DNA of 7,219 nucleotides, from NCBI GenBank assembly GCA_019352125.1, contig JABBNV010000138.1, forward strand, positions 1 through 7,219, in the 5' to 3' direction. The position numbers and the translations under genes are program-made. This DNA is from Acidobacteriota bacterium. GTDB taxonomy: Bacteria > Actinomycetota > Actinomycetes > Actinomycetales > Micrococcaceae. Each line of letters begins with the position of its first letter. Position 1 is the first letter of the stretch. Under the pieces are notes generated by a model. It saw only the letters and a list, made by a program, of their open reading frames with translations. It made no database searches and had not been told where the DNA came from. Of this stretch, positions 1 through 5,384 are shown piece after piece.

Positions 1-1026
1 AGCAAACTGACCGATCCCTCCGCCGTGGTGGAGTCCATGCTGGCCATGCAGGGGCAGGACCTCCCGGGAGTGCTTTATTCCATCGGGTTGCGCCTGCACG
101 GTGGTGTGCGTTCCTCGGTGGTGGCGGCGTTCAATAGCGGCCAGCTGGTTCGGTCATGGCCCCTTCGCGGAACGCTGCACGTAATGACTGGCGCAGATTT
201 AGGCAGTGTCCTGAACCTTACCGCTGCCCGGTTGGTTCGCGGTGCAGCAGCCCGGCACCGCCGATTGGGCATTAACGACGACGACGTGGCAGCGTGCGCG
301 GTGGCCGCACGCAGCGCTTTGGCCAGGACCGCGTCCGCGGGCCGTGCGGGGATGACGCGGCGCGAACTCTATGATGTTTTTGCCTCTATTGGGCAAGCGA
401 CAACCGGCCAGCGAGGAATCCACATACTGTGGCTGCTGGCGCTTGAGTCCGTCCTAGTGCAGGGACCCCTGGATGGGCAAAACCAGCTCTTCGTGGATTA
501 CCAACAATGGCTGGGCCCGCGCGAACGCTGCGATAGCGATGACGTGGTTGCACTGGCTCCGTTGGCACTGCGGTATTTCACCAGTCATGGCCCAGCCACG
601 GAAAGAGACTTCGCTTGGTGGATATCGCTGCCGCTGACGCAGGTGCGGGGTGCCATCAAGCTGCTGGGAGAAGCGCTAAGGCCCGTGGAATATTCGGGTG
701 ACACCTATTGGCTGGCGGCAGAAGCTGCCGTGACCAAGCCTTCGCAGCGGGGGTTACTGGCGCTACCCGGGTTTGACGAATATCTGCTGGGCTATGCGCA
801 ACGGAGCGCGGCGCTGGCACCCGAGCACGCGCAACGCACGGTGCCCGGAAACAATGGTGTGTTCAGGCCGACGGTGGTGGCCGCAGGCCGGGTCATCGGG
901 GTATGGGCTAAACCAGCCACTGCCGCCGCGCCTGCCCACGTTGAACCGTTCGTGGAGTTCACCTTTGCCCATCAAGACAGCTTTGCCACGGGCATGGCAA
1001 AGTATCAGAAGTTCATTGCCGGCTAA
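1..1026 (+). CDS. Winged-helix DNA-binding protein, HTH_42 (YcaQ/AlkZ-like) family, 5'-truncated by window edge
   Basis: The reading frame is open from base 1, so this is the C-terminal 341 residues and the GTG at 25 is an internal valine, not the start. The residues before it (SKLTDPSA) run straight into the family pattern VVESMLAMQGQDLPG, which supports an upstream start. Family marks seen: LVRSWPLRGTLHV near visible residues 47-59, LPGFDEYLLGY near 256-266, and NGVFRPTVVAAGRVIGVW near the end. From the family: YcaQ (AlkX) and AlkZ members are DNA glycosylases that unhook interstrand crosslinks or remove bulky alkylated bases, using a Q-x-Q or Q-x-D motif. Here the motif would be Q17-G18-Q19. 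Many HTH_42 proteins have no tested activity, so glycosylase function is inference. Visible length suggests only about 10-40 N-terminal residues are missing. It stands alone on the + strand, convergent with asd. Confidence 0.85.
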   Translation, partial: SKLTDPSAVVESMLAMQGQDLPGVLYSIGLRLHGGVRSSVVAAFNSGQLVRSWPLRGTLHVMTGADLGSVLNLTAARLVRGAAARHRRLGINDDDVAACAVAARSALARTASAGRAGMTRRELYDVFASIGQATTGQRGIHILWLLALESVLVQGPLDGQNQLFVDYQQWLGPRERCDSDDVVALAPLALRYFTSHGPATERDFAWWISLPLTQVRGAIKLLGEALRPVEYSGDTYWLAAEAAVTKPSQRGLLALPGFDEYLLGYAQRSAALAPEHAQRTVPGNNGVFRPTVVAAGRVIGVWAKPATAAAPAHVEPFVEFTFAHQDSFATGMAKYQKFIAG

Positions 1027-1052
1027 GTGCCCGCATGTTTAGCTGTGCCGGA
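1027..1052. other. Short convergent gap between HTH_42 gene and asd
   Basis: Only 26 bp separate the two stop codons. A small inverted repeat (GCTGT at 1042-1046, ACAGC at 1055-1059, 8-nt loop) overlaps the asd stop, but there is no T-run on either side, so it does not qualify as an intrinsic terminator. Transcripts from both sides may overlap at their 3' ends or end by another route. Confidence 0.6.
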
Positions 1053-2174
1053 TTACAGCGTGCCCAGAGCAATCTTGAGCATGCGACGTAGCGGCTCCGC
1101 CGCACCCCACAGCAGCTGATCGCCCACGGTGAAGGCGCTGATGTATTCCGGGCCCATTTCAAGCTTGCGGATCCGGCCCACAGGAATGGTGAGCGAACCG
1201 CTTACAGCAACTGGTGTCAGAGCTGCCATGGAGGCTTCCTTGGTGTTCGGAACTACCTGAACCCATTCATTGTCCGCCGCGAGCAGCGCTTCAATTTCGG
1301 TAACGGGAAGATCTTCACGCAATTTCAAGGTAAGTGCCTGCGAGTGGGAACGCATGGCGCCAATCCGCACGCAGAGCCCGTCCATGGCGATCCGGTCCGC
1401 TTCGCTACGGCCAAGGATCTTGTTGGTCTCCGCACCGTTCTTCCACTCTTCCTTGGACATTCCATTGCCCAAGTCCGCGTCGATCCAAGGGATCAAGGAA
1501 CCTGCCAGCGGAACGCCAAACTGGCTTGAATCCAGCTGCGGATCGCGCTGCTGGGCCAGCACCTGACGGTCGATGTCCAAAATGGCAGAGGCAGGGTCTG
1601 CCAACGCGGAGGTGACAGAGCCGTGGATGGTGCCGAACTGATTCAGCAGCTCCCGCATGTGCCGTGCGCCGCCGCCGGAGGCAGCCTGGTAGGTCATGGA
1701 GGTTCCCCACTCCACCAAGCCAGCTCGGAAGAGGCCGCCTAGGCCCATGAGCATGCAGGAAACAGTACAGTTTCCGCCAATAAAGTCCTTGCCGCCAGCT
1801 GCCAGAGAGGCATCAATGACGTCGCGGTTAACCGGGTCCAGCACAATCACGGACGAGTCCGCCATGCGCAGGGTGGACGCGGCATCAATCCAGAGTCCGT
1901 TCCAACCGGCCGCCCGCAACGCAGGGTAGACGGCTGTGGTGTAGTCCCCACCTTGGGCTGTGACGATGATGGGCAGCTTGGCCAGCGCGTCAATGTCATA
2001 GGCATCCATGAGTGGCCCGGCACCGTCGGCAAACGCTGGCGCAGCGCCGCCGGCGTTGGAGGTGGAAAAGAATACCGGGTTGAAGCTGGCGAAATCGCCC
2101 TCTTCACGCATCCGGGAGATCAGGACTGACCCCACCATGCCCCGCCAGCCAACAAGACCCACACTTTGATTCAT
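1053..2174 (-). CDS. asd: Aspartate-semialdehyde dehydrogenase, E. coli-type
   Basis: Reduces L-aspartyl-4-phosphate to L-aspartate-4-semialdehyde with NADPH in the cytosol, the branch step to lysine/diaminopimelate, threonine and methionine. At 373 residues it is close to E. coli Asd (about 367) and resembles it along its whole length. The dinucleotide-binding start is GLVGWRGMVGS (6-16), followed by FFSTSNAGG (35-43). The catalytic cysteine is C136 in GGNCTVS (codon 1767-1769). Further matches are KEEWKNGAETNKIL (241-254) and the catalytic histidine H277 in RIGAMRSHSQA. The many actinobacterial Asd enzymes encoded beside lysC belong to a shorter, different branch, so the type is noteworthy. 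The ATG at 2172-2174 fits the family N-terminus. There is no well-spaced Shine-Dalgarno, but a -10-like box lies 7 nt upstream. asd is last in the - strand gene run, 50 bp after folA. Confidence 0.95.
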   Translation of the reverse strand: MNQSVGLVGWRGMVGSVLISRMREEGDFASFNPVFFSTSNAGGAAPAFADGAGPLMDAYDIDALAKLPIIVTAQGGDYTTAVYPALRAAGWNGLWIDAASTLRMADSSVIVLDPVNRDVIDASLAAGGKDFIGGNCTVSCMLMGLGGLFRAGLVEWGTSMTYQAASGGGARHMRELLNQFGTIHGSVTSALADPASAILDIDRQVLAQQRDPQLDSSQFGVPLAGSLIPWIDADLGNGMSKEEWKNGAETNKILGRSEADRIAMDGLCVRIGAMRSHSQALTLKLREDLPVTEIEALLAADNEWVQVVPNTKEASMAALTPVAVSGSLTIPVGRIRKLEMGPEYISAFTVGDQLLWGAAEPLRRMLKIALGTL

Positions 2175-2181
2175 ACCTACG

Positions 2182-2187
2182 AGTTTA
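2182..2187 (-). promoter_or_regulatory. Candidate -10 box for a leaderless asd transcript
   Basis: Read on the - strand, TAAACT is followed by exactly 7 nt (CGTAGGT) and then the asd ATG. It fits the actinobacterial -10 pattern TANNNT, and the spacing would put the transcription start on or next to the A of the start codon. The only purine-rich stretch (TAGGT) touches the ATG, too close for a ribosome site, which also favours leaderless translation. I see no good -35 hexamer at 16-19 bp upstream. A TANNNT box is a weak motif, so this is a hypothesis based on position. Confidence 0.4.
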
Positions 2188-2224
2188 GCCGTGCTGGCGG
2201 TCTGGGCCGATTTGGTTGCTTAAT

Positions 2225-2824
2225 CTAAGCGTCGGCAACCAGTTCTGAATCGGCCTTGGCCCAGAGTGTGAAGCGATACTGCATTCCGGACGTCGAGTTG
2301 TTCCAACCCTCTAGCGGGGTTCCTCCGCGGAATGACCACTCCGGACCCAGAGTAGGCGCGATCGTGTCCCCGGCCACGGAAGAGTTGAGAACTGTAATGG
2401 CAGCAACATTGGCGTGTTCCATCGCTTCCGCATAGACGCGACCGCCGCCGGCAATCCAAATTTCGTCGCTCCCTGGGCTGAACTGAGCCTCCACCAGAGC
2501 TTCTTCGAGAGAATGGACGACGACGGCACCCGCGGCATCGTCGGTACTCGCCCAGCCCGTTTGCGACGTAATGACAATATTCGTACGTCCAGGCAACGGG
2601 CGGTACTTGACGGGGAACGATTCCCAAGTGCGCCTACCCATGATCACGGGATGGCCGGAGGTCAGCGTTTTGAAATGGGCCAAGTCTTCTGGGACGTGCC
2701 AGGGCATGGTGCCGCCCTGGCCAATAACGCCGGATTCGGTTTGGGCCCAGATCAGGCCAATGATTTGTTGCCTAAAACGGTACTGCGGAACCGTAGGTTG
2801 TCCCGGCGGGAGCTCTGTATTCAT
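2225..2824 (-). CDS. folA: Dihydrofolate reductase
   Basis: Reduces 7,8-dihydrofolate to tetrahydrofolate with NADPH, renewing the cofactor that ThyA oxidises; it is the trimethoprim target. The 199 residues carry the family motifs in order: IIGLIWAQT (21-29), GTMPWHVPEDLAHFK (38-52) with the catalytic acid at D47 (E. coli D27 position), PVIMGRRTWESF (59-70), PLPGRTNIVIT (77-87) with the substrate-binding arginine at R80, and IWIAGGGRVY (122-131), the glycine-rich NADPH loop. It is longer than a minimal DHFR (about 160), partly from about 20 residues before the core. The ATG at 2822-2824 shares ATGA with the thyA stop, and no other ATG lies before the core, so coupled translation sets this start; no good Shine-Dalgarno is visible. 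Its partner thyA is immediately upstream and asd follows after 50 bp. Confidence 0.96.
   Translation of the reverse strand: MNTELPPGQPTVPQYRFRQQIIGLIWAQTESGVIGQGGTMPWHVPEDLAHFKTLTSGHPVIMGRRTWESFPVKYRPLPGRTNIVITSQTGWASTDDAAGAVVVHSLEEALVEAQFSPGSDEIWIAGGGRVYAEAMEHANVAAITVLNSSVAGDTIAPTLGPEWSFRGGTPLEGWNNSTSGMQYRFTLWAKADSELVADA
2821..2824 (-). promoter_or_regulatory. thyA-folA ATGA stop/start overlap
   Basis: On the - strand the thyA stop (TGA, 2823-2821) and folA start (ATG, 2824-2822) share the four bases ATGA. The best purine run upstream (AAGG) is about 13 nt from the ATG, too far to be a strong independent ribosome site. The layout suggests that ribosomes finishing thyA re-initiate on folA, keeping the two folate-linked enzymes in step. 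The overlap is read directly; coupling is inferred. Confidence 0.8.
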
Positions 2825-3639
2825 ACCGCTACAGGTGCCTTGATCGTGGGGTGATGCTGGTAATTCAGCACCTCAAAATCTTCGTACTCGTAGTCAAAGA
2901 TGGAGCCTCGGTTTCCGTTGAGGTTGAGCTGTGGATAGGGGTACGGCTCCCTGGAAAGCTGCAACTTCACTTGCTCCCTGTGGTCGTCATAGATGTGAAC
3001 GTCCCCACCGGTCCAGATGAATTCACCCGGCTCCAGCCCAGTCTGCTGGGCCACCATCAACGTCAACAGGGCGTAGGACGCAATGTTGAAGGGCACCCCC
3101 AGGAACATGTCTGCGCTGCGTTGGTAGAGCTGACAAGAGAGTTTGCCCGGGCCGTTTTCCTGCGGCTGTACGTAAAACTGGAAGAACATGTGGCACGGTG
3201 GCAATGCCATGTTTTTGACCTCTGCCACGTTCCACGCAGACACTACATGACGCCGTGAGTCCGGGTTGCTCTTGAGGCCTTCGATTACCTGAGCGATCTG
3301 GTCAATATGGCCGCCGTCGGGAGTGGGCCAGGACCGCCACTGAACGCCATAGACCGGGCCCAGCTCGCCCCGCTCGTCCGCCCATTCATTCCAAATACTA
3401 ACCCCACGCTCCTGTAACCAGTGGACGTTGGAATCACCCCGCAAAAACCACAACAACTCGAGTGCCAGGGATTTGAAGTGCACTCTTTTGGTGGTGATCA
3501 GTGGGAAAGACTTGGCCAGATCAAAACGAAGTTGTCGGCCAAATACGCTACGTGTGCCGGTGCCGGTGCGGTCCGATTTCTCGGTGCCGTTGGCTAGTAC
3601 ATCGCGCAGCAGGTCCTCATAGGGCGTAGGAATCGTCAC
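2821..3639 (-). CDS. thyA: Thymidylate synthase (ThyA, folate-dependent)
   Basis: Methylates dUMP to dTMP with 5,10-methylenetetrahydrofolate and releases dihydrofolate for FolA. It has 272 residues (E. coli 264) and is complete. Visible sites: KSDRTGTGTRSVFG (21-34) with phosphate-binding R24; the WFLRGDSNVHWLQ region (64-76); R129-R130; catalytic C149 in LPPCHMFFQF (codon 3193-3195); RSADMFLGVPFN (174-185) with D177 and N185, where E. coli has RSCD; and H215/Y217 in GGDVHIYDDH. The C-terminus PTIKAPVAV is typical of the family. The start is GTG at 3637-3639: an in-frame TAG lies only four codons upstream (3649-3651) and no other start codon falls between, so the choice is well constrained. 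It lies 30 bp after the DUF1648-type gene and overlaps folA by 4 bp. Confidence 0.97.
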   Translation of the reverse strand: MTIPTPYEDLLRDVLANGTEKSDRTGTGTRSVFGRQLRFDLAKSFPLITTKRVHFKSLALELLWFLRGDSNVHWLQERGVSIWNEWADERGELGPVYGVQWRSWPTPDGGHIDQIAQVIEGLKSNPDSRRHVVSAWNVAEVKNMALPPCHMFFQFYVQPQENGPGKLSCQLYQRSADMFLGVPFNIASYALLTLMVAQQTGLEPGEFIWTGGDVHIYDDHREQVKLQLSREPYPYPQLNLNGNRGSIFDYEYEDFEVLNYQHHPTIKAPVAV

Positions 3640-3645
3640 GTCCTC

Positions 3646-3651
3646 AGTCTA
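3646..3651 (-). promoter_or_regulatory. Candidate -10 box for a leaderless thyA transcript
   Basis: On the - strand TAGACT is followed by 6 nt (GAGGAC) and then the GTG start of thyA. It matches TANNNT at the distance expected if transcription starts at or beside the start codon. The GAGGA between box and GTG is only 1 nt from the start, too near for normal Shine-Dalgarno pairing. No clear -35 element is visible; that region overlaps the end of the upstream gene. If real, thyA-folA could be transcribed independently of the ppk end of the cluster. Confidence 0.4.
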
Positions 3652-3669
3652 ACCAATTTGGGCGGATAC

Positions 3670-4398
3670 CTAACGGTTGCCGCCCAGCACCAGCGGCAGA
3701 ACAATTCCGGTGGCTATGAGGGCTATCAACACCACCGTCACTGTTTTCCCGCCGGTACTGCCAAAGTTGATAGTCCAGCCAATGCCCAACCTTTTGGGTA
3801 CCAGCATGGCGGGATTTTCACGATTGACGTAGAAGAATCCGGCTTTCCACAGCGAATCGTCGCTGGTCTCAGTGGTGCGTGAATCCGCTGAAGCGCGTTC
3901 GCTAGCGGGGGAGATCGCAAGTTCGCGTCGGTAGATGCGCAAGGAGTGCCATGCGCCCAGGGCTAGCGGGACGAAGACCAGCAGCAGCAAGGCCCAGGTG
4001 GGCATGGAGAACTGCGGGTTTGTGGCAGAGACCCAGATACTGGCATTAATGGCACAACCAACTACGGCCATTATGAGGGCTACTATCCCCATGAACGATT
4101 GGGTTGCGAGCTGCGCAGCTGCGCCGTTTCTCGGGGAATCGGCCGGTGCTTTAGTAACTCCCCATGCCACGGCAAGCAACACAACCAGTAGCCCCAGCCC
4201 CACGATCGTCCCGGTGAAAGCGGAGCCGATGGTTTTCCCGGTATAACCGTTCGGTAAGCCGTCCGCGCCCCAGTGAATGGGATACCTAGCTGGCAGCTGG
4301 GGGTACCAGAAGGCGCCGTAGACGGTGCAGGCCGTCAGCAGAATCAGGGCCGCCGCAAACCACCGCCACGGCAGTGGTGTTATGGGTTCACTTCTCAC
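3670..4398 (-). CDS. DUF1648-type membrane protein with C-terminal DUF5808-like segment
   Basis: A 242-residue integral membrane protein of unknown function. Hydrophobic stretches suggest five helices, at about 12-32, 58-81, 102-123, 133-150 and 219-239. After helix 1 comes LPARYPIHWGADGLPNGY (35-52), the LPxxxPxHWxxxGxP signature of DUF1648. After a polar, Ser/Thr/Glu-rich linker (161-181), SLWKAGFFYVNRENP and VPKRLGIGWTINFG (182-213) match the DUF5808-like segment often found at the end of such proteins; it may pack near the membrane surface. Related DUF1648 proteins include SdpI-like immunity factors, but nothing nearby suggests a toxin. The GTG at 4396-4398 is chosen because the frame has a stop at 4420-4422, no other start codon between, and helix 1 follows at once. 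It lies 21 bp after the Nudix gene and 30 bp before thyA. The ribosome site is weak (AGGA about 12 nt away). Confidence 0.85.
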   Translation of the reverse strand: MRSEPITPLPWRWFAAALILLTACTVYGAFWYPQLPARYPIHWGADGLPNGYTGKTIGSAFTGTIVGLGLLVVLLAVAWGVTKAPADSPRNGAAAQLATQSFMGIVALIMAVVGCAINASIWVSATNPQFSMPTWALLLLVFVPLALGAWHSLRIYRRELAISPASERASADSRTTETSDDSLWKAGFFYVNRENPAMLVPKRLGIGWTINFGSTGGKTVTVVLIALIATGIVLPLVLGGNR

Positions 4399-4419
4399 AG
4401 TTGTGCCGGGTCCTGGGGT

Positions 4420-5382
4420 TTAATCGTCAAACGGCTTGTAGGTCTCCACAGAGACTATCCGTGAGTTGTTATGTGCGCTGACGTGGCAGACAATGAGTTC
4501 CCCCGGCGCGAGGTAGGGATCCCCATCGGGTAGAGAATTGCGCAGTCTGGCCGGCATATGTTGTGCCAACACTTTCAGCACCGTAGGCAATACGGGGCGG
4601 TGAGTACACACTGCCACCGGCACATGTTTGTCAAAAATCGCTTCGATGGCCGCAGCCGTCTTGGCCGGTTTGCGCTGGTGGCTGGCTTCCGTGAGTGCGG
4701 ACACCTGTTTGATTTTGGGGTGCGCCACCTTTGCATACGGTGCCACGGTTGCCACACAACGGGCCCACGGGCTGGTGACTACGCGTCCCGGACGCCAGGC
4801 CAGCAGCAGCTCGCGGACGGCGAGGGCCTGACGCTGGCCGGTGGCGGCCAGCGTCCTGTCTCCCTCGGCCTTCGTCCAGGACGAGCGTGGCTTGGCCTTG
4901 GCGTGCCGCACCACAATGAGCGGCCAGGTGGCCAACTCCCCGCGTGTGGCCGCCGTCGTCAATTCTTCGAGCGGTTCCTTGTCACTGGGATTGGACAACA
5001 GGGTCAGCGCTTCTTCGGGGGAGCACCAGCGCACAGCGTCCACTTCTTTACCATCCGGCTTGGGCTTCATACCGTCCGACTTGGCAGCCCAGTAGCGCAC
5101 CAGCTTGGTACCGGAATTTACCTCGTACTCGATGTCAGAGAGCGGGATGCCCAGGGACACGGCCAAGCCCACTTCTTCCCACACCTCGCGCACCGCCGTT
5201 TCCGGCATCGTTTCGCCCGGATCCATTTTGCCCTTGGGCCAAGACCAGTCGTCATACCTTGGCCGATGAATTAACAGCACCTCAAGGGCGCCCTTTGTTT
5301 CACGCCAGCACAGGGCGCCAGCGGCCAAAACTGAAAATGTCGTAGCAGTAGCTGCCTGCTCGGCGTCGCGCTTGGTCGGCAT
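4420..5382 (-). CDS. mutT1: Nudix hydrolase fused to SixA-like histidine phosphatase (MutT1-like)
   Basis: A 320-residue two-domain cytosolic protein, matching mycobacterial MutT1 in domain order and size (about 317). The N-terminal Nudix domain (about 14-145) has a complete Nudix box at 51-73: G51, E57, then REVWEEVG (65-72), the Mg-binding core. The C-terminal histidine-phosphatase domain (about 153-320) has RHA (159-161, nucleophile H160), TLAATGQRQA (177-186), SPWARC (204-209) and the second histidine in CTHRP (H261). Both active sites look intact. Known for mycobacterial MutT1: hydrolysis of 8-oxo-(d)GTP to the diphosphate and of dinucleoside polyphosphates; the same role here is inferred. 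Its place after ppk mirrors Mycobacterium tuberculosis. The ATG (5380-5382) overlaps the ppk stop by one base and has no clear Shine-Dalgarno, so translation is probably coupled. Confidence 0.92.
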   Translation of the reverse strand: MPTKRDAEQAATATTFSVLAAGALCWRETKGALEVLLIHRPRYDDWSWPKGKMDPGETMPETAVREVWEEVGLAVSLGIPLSDIEYEVNSGTKLVRYWAAKSDGMKPKPDGKEVDAVRWCSPEEALTLLSNPSDKEPLEELTTAATRGELATWPLIVVRHAKAKPRSSWTKAEGDRTLAATGQRQALAVRELLLAWRPGRVVTSPWARCVATVAPYAKVAHPKIKQVSALTEASHQRKPAKTAAAIEAIFDKHVPVAVCTHRPVLPTVLKVLAQHMPARLRNSLPDGDPYLAPGELIVCHVSAHNNSRIVSVETYKPFDD

Positions 5383-5384
5383 TA
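5380..5384 (-). promoter_or_regulatory. ppk-mutT1 TAATG stop/start overlap
   Basis: On the - strand the ppk stop TAA (5384-5382) and mutT1 start ATG (5382-5380) share one base as TAATG. The 20 nt upstream contain no AGGAGG-like run at the usual distance, so termination-reinitiation is the likely way the second gene is translated. The overlap is read directly; the mechanism is inferred. Confidence 0.75.

Noticed and set aside
25..27. GTG as the start of the HTH_42 protein
   Set aside because: The frame is open back to base 1 and the residues before the GTG continue the family N-terminal pattern, so the gene starts outside the window.
1042..1059. Inverted repeat GCTGT/ACAGC as a terminator between the convergent genes
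   Set aside because: The stem is only 5 bp with an 8-nt loop and no T-run follows on either strand.
2414..2854. A 146-codon + strand open frame opposite folA and the end of thyA
   Set aside because: It crosses the folA/thyA junction, shows no recognisable motif and lies opposite well-conserved coding sequence.
3543..3575. Short repeated GTGCCGGTGCCGGTGCGG tract within thyA
   Set aside because: It encodes the conserved RTGTGTR segment of thymidylate synthase, so the repetition comes from the protein sequence and does not indicate a DNA repeat element.
3670..4398. Reading the DUF1648 protein as an SdpI-like immunity factor of a toxin system
   Set aside because: Only the DUF1648 signature is shared. 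No small toxin, export gene or regulator is adjacent, and the neighbours are housekeeping genes.
4558..5274. A 238-codon open frame on the + strand, antisense to the Nudix/phosphatase gene
   Set aside because: The - strand frame carries a full Nudix box and phosphatase motifs. The + strand translation is rich in Arg, Gly and His without any domain, as expected of an antisense shadow in GC-rich DNA.
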